Assembly: GCA_014377485.1 (NCBI GenBank)
Contig: JACMPM010000132.1
Coordinates: 95,406-159,405 of the forward strand
DNA: 64,000 nucleotides
Direction: 5' to 3'
Source of the DNA: Bacteriovorax sp.
GTDB taxonomy: Bacteria > Bdellovibrionota > Bacteriovoracia > Bacteriovoracales > Bacteriovoracaceae
Below are positions 49,260 to 58,249 of the stretch, piece after piece. The position numbers were made by a program, and so were the translations under genes. The notes under the pieces are model-generated. The model did no database searches and was not told the origin of the DNA. It saw nothing but the letters and a program-made list of their open reading frames with translations. Positions within the stretch are counted from its first letter, which is position 1, and each line of letters opens with the position of its first letter.

Positions 49260-50507
49260 TTATTTTCTCAGCCCAGAATACTGGCTTTCAACAGAGTCAC
49301 TAACCCATGGGGTACTTTGACCTTTATCTTCTTTTTTAACGGCTTGAGCGGCCTTTAGGAACTCATTACATTGATAACTTGAACTGACATTCAATTGTTC
49401 AGTTCCAGAATTTGAAATGTATTTGATGCAAGTCGATCCATAATAATTAAGATATTCCGGAAAGTTTTTAGCAAAAAGATTAATAATCGCTTTATGACGG
49501 GGTAGGTTTGGATCTTTAAAAATTTTGTCCGGTATGAGAGCTAGCTTTTCTATTTGTGCCAGAAGCTTTTGACGTTTTGGATAGTTCTCACTCAAAGCTT
49601 CCACCTTCTTCCAGGCGATATTCATCTTGTCACCAACGACTGGACCATCTAGCAAAAAGAGAACAGCGAAGAGGTCGAGCTCATCTTGGGAAAGATTTCC
49701 CTTTGCATCTAAAATATTGAGGGCCATCTCTTTTTCAAGACCGTTACTCTTAATCGATCTAAGCGTTTCTTTTAAAGGGAGAATCATTTCGTTAAAACAG
49801 ATCTCTGGAACGATTCTGTTGACTAGAGTTTTATAGTTTCCGTTAAACTCGGGATTATAAGTTTCTTCAGAAAGTTTATTCATGATTGCTTGTTGAACTG
49901 CAGGTTTTTTGCAGTAAAAGTTTGCAATAGAGTCTTTTACGGCCTTCTCATAGAAAGGCCATCGCAATAAATCGGATTTATTGCTTTCTAGAATAGCAGC
50001 TAAATCTAGTCCCATATCTGGATCTTTCTTTGAAAAAAACCAAAATGAACTCAATTCAGTAACGCATAGATTTTTTTCTTCTTCTAGTTTTTTAGATTCA
50101 ATCACTAAAGATGCCTTTCGGAAACATTCGCTAAAATATTTTTTGGCAAAGATAGAACGTTTTAATTGGAAAAATTCGTCATTATTCATCGCAGATGAAC
50201 GACCAATTTGTTCAATCTGTCTAAAGGTTTCTAGGGAAAGGTCGTGAGTTTTGATTTTGTAATCTACCAGTCCCATGGCCATGTTTTGGAACATTTCCTT
50301 CCAGTGGCGCCCGCGTTCACTAGGGCGGATATCATTGACATGGAGTAGAAATTCTTCAAAGTTCTTTTCTCGCTCAAGTACTTCAAGGTCTTTTAGGTCA
50401 TAAAAAACTTGGGCGCTCACGCCAAAATTTATTGATTGAAAAAATATGATGAACAATGAAGAAATCGTCATAATAAAAATTCTATGGACTCCAAATGGTT
50501 TAGTCAA
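49260..50507 (-). CDS. Secreted or membrane-anchored protein of unknown function
   Basis: A 415-residue protein with a signal-like N-terminus (IFIMTISSLFIIFFQSINFGVSAQ) and a long helical mature part carrying several cysteines (FSECFRKA, NLCVTEL, FYCKKPA, EICFNEM, STCIKYI, YQCNEFL). An internal ATG at residue 13 (MTISSL) could be the true start, giving a cleaner signal peptide. No domain is recognised. Six spaced cysteines suggest disulfides outside the cytoplasm. It is divergent from putA by about 105 bp. Confidence 0.65.
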   Translation of the reverse strand: MTKPFGVHRIFIMTISSLFIIFFQSINFGVSAQVFYDLKDLEVLEREKNFEEFLLHVNDIRPSERGRHWKEMFQNMAMGLVDYKIKTHDLSLETFRQIEQIGRSSAMNNDEFFQLKRSIFAKKYFSECFRKASLVIESKKLEEEKNLCVTELSSFWFFSKKDPDMGLDLAAILESNKSDLLRWPFYEKAVKDSIANFYCKKPAVQQAIMNKLSEETYNPEFNGNYKTLVNRIVPEICFNEMILPLKETLRSIKSNGLEKEMALNILDAKGNLSQDELDLFAVLFLLDGPVVGDKMNIAWKKVEALSENYPKRQKLLAQIEKLALIPDKIFKDPNLPRHKAIINLFAKNFPEYLNYYGSTCIKYISNSGTEQLNVSSSYQCNEFLKAAQAVKKEDKGQSTPWVSDSVESQYSGLRK

Positions 50508-50611
50508 ATTTTGGAGGATATTTTGCCTTTATAATGTGTTTTACGACTAGTGCTTTCAAGTGAATTGCGATACTTTGTATACCGCAAATGACTAATTTTT
50601 TGGGGGCATAA

Positions 50612-53600
50612 ATGTTGAAGGTTTTACCTACAATGCCAGAAGACTTTCTTTTAACACTTCAGTCGGTAGATCAATCTGAATGGAAAATTTATTTCTACAA
50701 GGATTTTTCATCTCTTTTAATTGATGCAAATAAAAATTTAAATCCTGATGTTTGGGTTGCCTTAGCACCATATTTAAAGCAAACAGGCGTGGATTTTAGA
50801 ATTCAATTAACAATTCGTTCAATACCCTTTTTGGTGGGATTCTTTTTTAAGAAAAAAGAAATTCGTTTTTTCACTCCGAAGCTCTCTCAAGAACTTTTTC
50901 TTCTTCAGCAAAGTGAGATTCTCGATTTAAATCTAGAAATTATTAAAGAACTTCGAAAGCATACTGAAATGGCCGCTAGCTTGCAGGTGAAAAACTTTCC
51001 TTCAGTGATTGAATCTTTGATTTTGACAGAAGGTTTGCCTGATTTATTCAATGACAAACGTTTTGCCAAAGTAGAAGTGCGTTCGCAGGAAATTATTAAA
51101 AAACTTTTAAGCAAGTTAAACGAATACCATCCCAGTTTATTTGAAGATGTTTCAGATTTTGGCTTAGGCCTAACTGCGCAATATGCACTTTTACGTGTTC
51201 ATCTTTTAAAATTTTTGGCGATTCTGCCTTCTCTAGACCACGATAAAAAAGGGGTAGAAGTCAAAAGGATTTTAATTGAATCACTTTCCCGTTTTTTAGA
51301 CGACAATGTTAAGGCAAGACGTTTAAAAAAGAAAGGACAAGAGCGCTCCCTTCCTAGCAGATATACACTGGGGATTAAATTATTTTATTACTCAGCACTT
51401 ATTTTTCCAGCTTTTCCGCTTGCCAGTATAGTTCGACAAAGCGTGCGTTTAATGGCGAAGCGTTTTATTGCAGGCGAGTCAATAGAAAAAGCAGATAAAT
51501 CACTTAAGGCCTTAAGCTTAACCGGACGAGATGTAACTCTAGATCAGTTGGGAGAGTTAGTGGTGTCTGAACGCGAAGCCGACCATTATAAATCTGAAGT
51601 CCTAAAACTGGTAAATGGGTTTTCATTACACGTAAAAAAAGGTGATAAAAATATTGCTGGTATTAATCGCGCTCATGTTTCAATTAAAGTTTCAGCACTT
51701 TGTTCAGATTTTAAACCTCATGCTCCCGATTACACCTATTCTCTAGTAGCACCAAGGTTAAAAGAAATTTTATTAGCGGCACTTGCAGAAGACGTTTTTA
51801 TCAATATCGATGCTGAACACTATCACTATCGTGATATCGTTTTTAGGATATACAAACGTGTTCTTTTAGAAACTCCAGAACTGAGTCATTATAAATCTAC
51901 AGGTATCGTTATCCAGGCCTATCTCCGAGATGCTTCTAAACATTTACACGATATTGCCGAACTCGCTCGTGAACGTGGATTAATGATGCCAGTTCGTTTA
52001 GTAAAAGGTGCCTATTGGGATGCTGAAACAGTTGAAGGTGATGCCCATAGTTTTAATGCTCCCCAATTTTTAAATAAAGAAGAAACTGATATTCATTTTA
52101 GACAATTGATCGTAAAAATTTATGAAGCTCATCCCCATTTAAAATTGGCACTGGCATCTCATAATTTTGCTGATCACGCTTTTGCTGAAGCCACTAAAGA
52201 AATTCTTTATCCTGATGTTGGAGAGATAGAGCACCAATGCTTACACATGACTTATGAAGCACTCTCGACTGCATTGGCTAAAATGAATTGGGCCACTAGA
52301 AATTATGTTCCGGTAGGAAGCCTCTTGGTCGGTATGGCCTATCTAGTAAGACGTATTATGGAAAACTCTTCACAAGTTGGAGTTCTCACAATTATGCGTT
52401 CTCATAAGAAGCATCAAACACTTCAATCTCCCTATGCTATTCACAAAAAAAATAAAAGTGAAGGCAAGCTTGCTTACGATCTTTCTGTTTCAAAATTAGA
52501 AGATGAATTTTTTAATGTTTCACCACTAAGACTTTATCTTGATGATGAAAGATTCTGGATGGAAAAGGCCCTGGCTTCTTTTGAAAAAAATGACTTAGGT
52601 TCCGAGTATCAAAATAATTTTGAAATGAGCGGTGATTGGACAACAATTATTTCAAGCTCAAATCCAGAGACTGTCGTAGGTAAAATTCGTTTTGCCAATA
52701 TGGACGATGCTGAAAGGGCTCTAGCGAATATTGATAATAGTTATAATAATGGACAGTGGGCCAATACCAAATGGCCGTTTAGAACAGCAATGCTGGTTAA
52801 GGCCGCAGGTCTTATGCTTGCCAAAAGAAATGAACTTTCGGCCCTCATTGTATATGAAGCTGGTAAATCAGTAAGTGAAGCCTTGGCCGATGTTGACGAA
52901 GCTATCGATTTTTTAAATTTTTATGCTCGTAATGAAGCTTATCTACAAAGAAATCTTACTGACTTAACTTCTAGAGGACCGACTGCTGTTATCTCTCCTT
53001 GGAATTTTCCTATCGCCATACCGTGTGGAATGGTGGCGAGTGCATTGGTTGCTGGGAATACTGTTATTTTAAAGTCTGCTGAACAAACACCGTTGATCAC
53101 TCAACTTTTAGTTGATCTTCTGCACGATGCTGGCGTTCCTAAAAATGTTTTAATACACTTACCTGGAAATGGAGAGACCGTTGGAGATTTTCTGGTTCGA
53201 GATGAGCGTATTTCGACAATAGTTTTCACTGGATCTAAGCCAGTAGGAACTTATATTGCTTCTGTGATTAGAAAAAGAATGTACAAAAACAAACTTATTG
53301 AAAAAACTTATCCCGCTCTGGCCATCACAGAAATGGGTGGTAAAAATGCAATTATCGTCACCCAAAATGCCGAGTTAGATGAAACCGTATCTGGAATTCT
53401 TTACTCTGCCTTTGGTCATGCAGGTCAAAAATGTTCTGCTTGCTCAAGAGTTATTGTTCACAATTCAGTTAAAACAAAATTGATCGAAAGATTAAAAGAA
53501 GCAAGTTCAGACTTAAAAGTCGGTGAGTCGTATAAATTTGATACTACTGTCAATCCAGTTATAACCAAAGAAGACCAGGAACGATTGCGAGAAAGCGTGA

Positions 53601-54793
53601 TTCAAGCAAGCATTGAAGCTATGAACCACGGAGGAAGTGTAGTGCTGGATCGATCAATTGATGATTTGCCGGGATTTTGTGTTGGACCTGTCCTAATTGA
53701 ACTTCCTTATGAACGTGCATTTGATCGCCAAAGTTTTGCTCAAAGAGAACTTTTTGGGCCAGTCGTTCATATTATGGGATTTAATACTTTAGATGAAGCT
53801 GCAAAACTCTATAACAGCACCGACTATGCTTTGACTGGTGGGATTTTTAGTCAATCTCAAAATGATATCGATTATCTTTTAACAAAGCTTGAGTCGGGAA
53901 ATATTTATGTTAACCGCACAGTCACTGGAGCTCGAGTCGCAATAGAGCCGTTTGGTGGATTTAAACTTTCTGGTTCGGGTCCAAAGGCCGGTGGACGCAA
54001 TTATGTTTTGGCGCTTCATCAAGTTTATGAAAAAGGTTTTGATAAATCTCAAACTCAAGTGTCTTATCCCGTGGACGAGGGAACGGATTATCACTTTGAC
54101 CTAGCACGCCCTTCAAAATTATCAATTAGCTCAAGAAAAGATCGCATTGAAAAATTTCTTGATCAGTTTATTTCTAATTTTGAAACTCATTATCAAGGAA
54201 TTTACGGAAATTATAAAGAACCCCTTCGCGATTACAAAAAATGGCTAAGCAAAAACTTTATTAATTTTATGGAACGCGAACACAAAAATCGCGTCATTCC
54301 AGGACAGATTAGCTTTAACGATTATAATCTTTTCGCTGAGCATGCTGTTTTAATAGCAACGACTGATAGACCAGAATTAAAAACTTTGATTCAAATCTTC
54401 TCATGTCTATCAATCGGGACAGGACTCACTGTCTTGGCCAGAAATAAAAATTCTTTCCAATGGTGGATGGGCCTTAGAGATATATTATATCAAGCGGGTG
54501 TTTCTAGGGAAAACTTAGATGTAAGGCTTGTTAGTACTAAAGATTTAAAACGTGTACTGAATTCATCCAAGCTTTCAGTAATCATTTATGATGGACTATT
54601 GAGTGATTATGACCTTCATGTTGGAAGTCAGTTGGAAGATGGTAAAAATGATTTGCGTATGAAGCATATATTAACTACAGCAGATAATTTAAAAGCGAAC
54701 GATTTTTATCATCAGGCCTTGAATTATATTTGGGTTAGATCTCTGGCAGTGAATACTATGAGACATGGGGCACCGCTAGATTTAGAACTTTAG
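50612..54793 (+). CDS. putA: Bifunctional proline dehydrogenase / P5C dehydrogenase PutA
   Basis: A 1393-residue protein. Residues about 170-620 are the FAD proline dehydrogenase barrel (HVSIKVSALCSDF, NIDAEHY, RLVKGAYWDAE). Residues about 670-1160 are the aldehyde dehydrogenase (ISPWNFPIAIPCGM, FTGSKPVG, E907 in ITEMGGKN, C941 in GHAGQKCSACSR). About 230 further residues form a C-terminal domain like that of larger PutA types. There is no N-terminal ribbon-helix-helix domain, so it is probably not its own repressor. PutA turns proline to glutamate via a channelled intermediate. GGGGGCATAA precedes the ATG, and proC follows 7 bp after its stop. Confidence 0.96.
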   Translation: MLKVLPTMPEDFLLTLQSVDQSEWKIYFYKDFSSLLIDANKNLNPDVWVALAPYLKQTGVDFRIQLTIRSIPFLVGFFFKKKEIRFFTPKLSQELFLLQQSEILDLNLEIIKELRKHTEMAASLQVKNFPSVIESLILTEGLPDLFNDKRFAKVEVRSQEIIKKLLSKLNEYHPSLFEDVSDFGLGLTAQYALLRVHLLKFLAILPSLDHDKKGVEVKRILIESLSRFLDDNVKARRLKKKGQERSLPSRYTLGIKLFYYSALIFPAFPLASIVRQSVRLMAKRFIAGESIEKADKSLKALSLTGRDVTLDQLGELVVSEREADHYKSEVLKLVNGFSLHVKKGDKNIAGINRAHVSIKVSALCSDFKPHAPDYTYSLVAPRLKEILLAALAEDVFINIDAEHYHYRDIVFRIYKRVLLETPELSHYKSTGIVIQAYLRDASKHLHDIAELARERGLMMPVRLVKGAYWDAETVEGDAHSFNAPQFLNKEETDIHFRQLIVKIYEAHPHLKLALASHNFADHAFAEATKEILYPDVGEIEHQCLHMTYEALSTALAKMNWATRNYVPVGSLLVGMAYLVRRIMENSSQVGVLTIMRSHKKHQTLQSPYAIHKKNKSEGKLAYDLSVSKLEDEFFNVSPLRLYLDDERFWMEKALASFEKNDLGSEYQNNFEMSGDWTTIISSSNPETVVGKIRFANMDDAERALANIDNSYNNGQWANTKWPFRTAMLVKAAGLMLAKRNELSALIVYEAGKSVSEALADVDEAIDFLNFYARNEAYLQRNLTDLTSRGPTAVISPWNFPIAIPCGMVASALVAGNTVILKSAEQTPLITQLLVDLLHDAGVPKNVLIHLPGNGETVGDFLVRDERISTIVFTGSKPVGTYIASVIRKRMYKNKLIEKTYPALAITEMGGKNAIIVTQNAELDETVSGILYSAFGHAGQKCSACSRVIVHNSVKTKLIERLKEASSDLKVGESYKFDTTVNPVITKEDQERLRESVIQASIEAMNHGGSVVLDRSIDDLPGFCVGPVLIELPYERAFDRQSFAQRELFGPVVHIMGFNTLDEAAKLYNSTDYALTGGIFSQSQNDIDYLLTKLESGNIYVNRTVTGARVAIEPFGGFKLSGSGPKAGGRNYVLALHQVYEKGFDKSQTQVSYPVDEGTDYHFDLARPSKLSISSRKDRIEKFLDQFISNFETHYQGIYGNYKEPLRDYKKWLSKNFINFMEREHKNRVIPGQISFNDYNLFAEHAVLIATTDRPELKTLIQIFSCLSIGTGLTVLARNKNSFQWWMGLRDILYQAGVSRENLDVRLVSTKDLKRVLNSSKLSVIIYDGLLSDYDLHVGSQLEDGKNDLRMKHILTTADNLKANDFYHQALNYIWVRSLAVNTMRHGAPLDLEL

Positions 54794-54800
54794 GATAATC

Positions 54801-55601
54801 ATGACAAATTTAAAAATTGGAGTTTTTGGTTGTGGAAATATGGGCCGTGCTCTCGTGCTAGGAATGAAGGCTCAATTTCCTGCTGCTGATTTTTTTCTTT
54901 TTACTCCTAGTAAATTGAAGGCCCAAGAACTGGCAGTTACTGTTGGTGGAAAAAGTCTTGATCAAAGTGTGGATATGCCAAGAGATCTCGATTGGTACTT
55001 ATTGGCCTTTAAGCCTCAAAGTTTAAATGAATTCCAATTTAACTTTGCACCAGATTCAAAAATCATCTCAATTCTGGCCGGAGTAAAGACTTCAAAGTTA
55101 ATTGCAAAGTTTAACTCAAAAAAAATAGCCCGATTGATGCCAAATACACCTTCTGCTTTGGGCCAGGGGGCCAATCTACTTTTTTTAAATTCTCATTTTA
55201 ATCAAATTGAAGAACTTGAAATCAATTCTTTATTAAGTGCAACTGGCAAACTTTTTCCAATGAAGACTGAAGAGGATTTAGATTTAACAACGGCATTCAG
55301 TGGCTCAGGTCCAGCATTGATTTTTGAGTTAGCAAGAATATTTGAATTTGAACTTAATCGCATGACCAACGGGCGAGTGCCTGCAAAAGAAATAGTGTCA
55401 CAAACATTTTTTGGAAGTGCGGCATTAATGAATTCACCATTGAACTTAGGCACTAGTTTTGAAGAACTTCGTTCTCAAGTAACTTCCAAAAAAGGAGTTA
55501 CTTTTGAGGCCCTTGAAATTTTGAAAAACAAAAATATACAAGAAATTTTTTCTAAAGCTTTTGAAGCTGCTTATAATAGAACTATAGAACTTTCGAAATA
55601 A
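54801..55601 (+). CDS. proC: Pyrroline-5-carboxylate reductase
   Basis: A 266-residue protein with Rossmann GVFGCGNMGRALV, LLAFKPQS, ILAGVKTSKL, RLMPNTPSALGQG, the dimer-domain FSGSGPALIFELA and the C-terminal LRSQVTSKKGVTFEAL, the family VTSPGGTT-like end with SKKG in place of PGGT. ProC reduces P5C to proline with NADPH. It lies 7 bp after putA, whose product runs the reverse direction, and is clearly co-transcribed. A DUF4442 gene follows after 9 bp. Confidence 0.95.
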   Translation: MTNLKIGVFGCGNMGRALVLGMKAQFPAADFFLFTPSKLKAQELAVTVGGKSLDQSVDMPRDLDWYLLAFKPQSLNEFQFNFAPDSKIISILAGVKTSKLIAKFNSKKIARLMPNTPSALGQGANLLFLNSHFNQIEELEINSLLSATGKLFPMKTEEDLDLTTAFSGSGPALIFELARIFEFELNRMTNGRVPAKEIVSQTFFGSAALMNSPLNLGTSFEELRSQVTSKKGVTFEALEILKNKNIQEIFSKAFEAAYNRTIELSK

Positions 55602-55610
55602 GGATAGAGA

Positions 55611-56108
55611 ATGCTTAAAGATCTAATTACTAAAAATATACCTAAAAAATTCCAAGACACTCTATTTGTAAGATATTTTGGATTAACAAAAGTACCATTA
55701 ATATTTTTTGTAGGTCCAACAGTTGTTCGTTTAGATGATGAGCAATGTATTGTTAAAATACCGCTAAATCGCAGAACAAAAAATCATCTCAACTCTATGT
55801 ATTTTGGAGTTCTCGCTACAGGTGCTGATCTGGCAGGTGGTCTCGTTGCAATGAAAGAGATTTCTGAATCTAAGAAAAAAGTGTCACTTTCGTTTAAAGA
55901 TTTTCATGCAGAATTTTTAAAAAGAGCAGAAGGGGATGTTCATTTCGTTTGTACTCAAATTCCAGAGATCAAGAAATTCGTGAAAGATGTTATTGCCAGC
56001 GGTGAGCGCATGAATTTCCCTGTTCATATTGAAGCCTTCGTCCCAAGCGTGGGAGTAGAGCCTGTAGCAAAGTTTATTTTAACTTTATCTTTAAAATTAA
56101 AAAATTAA
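55611..56108 (+). CDS. DUF4442 hot-dog-fold protein (PaaI-like thioesterase)
   Basis: A 165-residue protein. PLNRRTKNHLNSMYFGVLATGADLAGGLVAM, read in parts, matches the DUF4442 helix with the NHxxxxxxG...E-type hot-dog active-site region, but the usual Asp/Glu is less clear. Hot-dog thioesterases release acyl-CoA or acyl-ACP. It starts 9 bp after proC and belongs to the putA-proC unit by spacing. Its end overlaps the convergent Nif3-like gene by 4 bp. Confidence 0.78.
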   Translation: MLKDLITKNIPKKFQDTLFVRYFGLTKVPLIFFVGPTVVRLDDEQCIVKIPLNRRTKNHLNSMYFGVLATGADLAGGLVAMKEISESKKKVSLSFKDFHAEFLKRAEGDVHFVCTQIPEIKKFVKDVIASGERMNFPVHIEAFVPSVGVEPVAKFILTLSLKLKN

Positions 56109-56872
56109 GCCGGGTTTTCTGAATCAAGAAAGATGCATTCAAGATCAGGAAATTCTTTTTGAATTAATTTCATTAGGGATTGGATGCCAAATTTTTCTGT
56201 AGCATTGTGTCCGCCTGCAAACATGTGAATGCCTGATTCTCGTGACTCATGATAATCATGTTCACTCATTTCACCAGTTATATAGGCATCTAAGCCAAGT
56301 TTTGCGGCTTCTCTCCATTCTGAGTTAGCACCTCCTGTGATGATTCCTATGGATTTAATTTTACCAGAAGTCTCAAGTGGATTTGAATAGAGTATTGGGT
56401 GTTGAAGTTTTTCCGTAAGTAATCTTTTTAGGTCAGAGGAAAGAATTGGTTTTTCAAATTCTCCTTTAATTCCAGTACTCACTCCTTTATACATTCCAAA
56501 AGAAGACAGCTTATTAAGTCCAATTAATCGAGCAAGGCTTGCGGCATTTCCTATTTCCAGATTCCCATCTAACGGCAGGTGATACCCAAAAAGATTAATC
56601 TCATTTTTGATTAAGGGAAAAAGTCTTTTAGCAAAAGGTCCTGTGAGGGTACGAGTACCATGAAATTTCCAAAATACTCCATGGTGGACGATTAAGGCAC
56701 AGGCATTATGAAGAGCTGCATATTCGGTTGATTCTCGTGTGGCAGAGACAGCAAAAACAATTTTTAATAAATTATCACGGCCTTCGATTTGAAGGCCGTT
56801 GGGACAATAATCATCAAAAAGTTCAGGCTTAAGTATAGTTTTTAAAAAGAGTTCGAGTTCACTTGTTTTCAT
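56105..56872 (-). CDS. Nif3-like dinuclear metal-center protein
   Basis: A 255-residue protein with the NIF3/YbgI layout: DDYCPNGLQIEG, IVHHGVFW (metal His), FGYHLPLDGN (His/Asp), TGEMSEHDYHES and AGGHNATEKFGIQSL. Members form hexameric rings with two metal ions. Biochemical roles are debated (GTP cyclohydrolase I type 2 / DNA damage / tRNA). It shares a 4-bp overlap with the DUF4442 gene and lies 17 bp after the TPR gene on the same strand, so those two are co-transcribed. Confidence 0.9.
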   Translation of the reverse strand: MKTSELELFLKTILKPELFDDYCPNGLQIEGRDNLLKIVFAVSATRESTEYAALHNACALIVHHGVFWKFHGTRTLTGPFAKRLFPLIKNEINLFGYHLPLDGNLEIGNAASLARLIGLNKLSSFGMYKGVSTGIKGEFEKPILSSDLKRLLTEKLQHPILYSNPLETSGKIKSIGIITGGANSEWREAAKLGLDAYITGEMSEHDYHESRESGIHMFAGGHNATEKFGIQSLMKLIQKEFPDLECIFLDSENPA

Positions 56873-56889
56873 TTTGAAATTTCCGAGAA

Positions 56890-57942
56890 CTATATTTGGT
56901 GTGGAGGCTGTGTTTCTCGGTCTAAATTATTTCTCAACTTGGCCACAGTCTCGTGCAATTCTTGATGATGAGGGGCCAGAGTCAATGCAAGGGAGAATTC
57001 TTTAAGCCCTTCTTCATATTGTTTTAAAAGAACATAAGCTCTTCCAGCATTGATATATGGGTATTCACGATTTTGGTAGTTATGAGCTCGCTTAGCGAGT
57101 TCGAACCAACGAAGACTCTCGCGAACCTGTCCTTCGTTTAATATATAGTTTCCAAAATCATTATAGGCCGGACCATATTGAGTGTCTTTTTGAATCGCTT
57201 TCATACAATAAGCTTTAGCTTCAGTAATGTTGTCTAGGAGTGAATAAGTCCAAGCAATTAAAGTTAGTACTTCGGCACTGTCCTTATAATTTCTGGCCTT
57301 ATAAAAATTAGCCTTGGCCTCTTGATAATTTTTCTGAGCTATATAATAATGCCCGCGATGAATATAGTGATCGTATTTTTCTTCACGTTTAATATCTAGA
57401 AATGCAATTGGAGACTTAATAACTGATTCAACGTGAGACAGCTCGCGTACATTTTTTTCATCTAAGTAAAAAAGAGGAGCAGAAAATGTTTCTTCAGTAC
57501 TGCCACCTTTGATCATAGGAATATTTTCAACTTCGGTTAATCCTGTGCGAGGAAGTTGAATTTCTAGGGTAGTGCTTTCAATTATAAAATTGTGAATTTC
57601 AAAAGCATTTCTATAAAGAAGGTTAATATACTCTATGACGTTTTTGTCTGATTTGGTGCTAGCTAAAGGAAGCTTAATTAAGGATTCGATAAAATTGTGA
57701 AAAAACTTTATATGATTTTTAAATTTTGAAGTTTCAAAAATATAATCGTCACTTTTGAAGTTCATTTCACTAAAATTTTTACTGAAGAAGTTTGCAGAAT
57801 CTTGACACAGTTTTTGAATCTGCATTTTTCCTCGAGGAGTTATATGAATTTTTTCCAATTCAGTAAACGCAAAGAGAAGGCGATCAAGATAACCGGTGGC
57901 CGTATAAAATTCAGCGAGAAGCAGCGAATTAATTGATTCCAT
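56890..57942 (-). CDS. TPR-repeat protein of unknown function
   Basis: A 350-residue protein starting at ATG 57942 behind AAGGAAG, rather than 13 codons earlier. The N-terminal half is helical and unrecognised. Residues about 200-340 hold four TPR units (HYIHRGHYYIAQKNYQEAKANFY, VLTLIAWTYSLLDNITEAKAYCMKAI, AYNDFGNYILNEGQVRESLRWFELA, YINAGRAYVLLKQYEEGLKEFSLALTLAP, read in parts). It probably acts as a scaffold in a protein complex. No signal peptide was seen. It is co-transcribed with the Nif3-like gene. Confidence 0.75.
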   Translation of the reverse strand: MESINSLLLAEFYTATGYLDRLLFAFTELEKIHITPRGKMQIQKLCQDSANFFSKNFSEMNFKSDDYIFETSKFKNHIKFFHNFIESLIKLPLASTKSDKNVIEYINLLYRNAFEIHNFIIESTTLEIQLPRTGLTEVENIPMIKGGSTEETFSAPLFYLDEKNVRELSHVESVIKSPIAFLDIKREEKYDHYIHRGHYYIAQKNYQEAKANFYKARNYKDSAEVLTLIAWTYSLLDNITEAKAYCMKAIQKDTQYGPAYNDFGNYILNEGQVRESLRWFELAKRAHNYQNREYPYINAGRAYVLLKQYEEGLKEFSLALTLAPHHQELHETVAKLRNNLDRETQPPHQI

Positions 57943-58249
57943 ACGATCTTCCTTGATTTTGAGTTTTACTCTTAAGGGCATTCATCTTGAAAACCCTCAG
58001 CTTAATTCTAGATCAGTGTGATTTTCTTTTTCAATTCATTTCTGCTTTTTGCCTGTCAATTTGGTCGATTTATTTAATAGAGCGGTCATATTTATAGGGG
58101 AGTTTGTAATTAATTCACGATTAAAAGGATAACTGCAATATTTTACTGTGACATCTTCTAACTTTTCACACTCTTTTGTTTACATTGCTCCAAAAACAAA
58201 ACCCCGATCTTGGTCGAGGTTTTTATTTTTAGAAAATTTAGAACTCTTA
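57943..58249. other. 307-bp intergenic region between the TPR and Gly-rich secreted genes
   Basis: No gene is visible. It holds the upstream region of the TPR gene and, at 58192-58221, the terminator of the Gly-rich secreted gene. It is AT-rich with no clear promoter that I would name. Confidence 0.5.
58192..58221 (-). terminator. Terminator after the Gly-rich secreted gene
   Basis: AACCCCGATC (58200-58209) pairs with GGTCGAGGTT (58212-58221) with one C-A mismatch. On the minus strand it is followed by a T-rich tract (A run at 58192-58200). On the plus strand a T run also follows, so it may work both ways. Confidence 0.8.
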
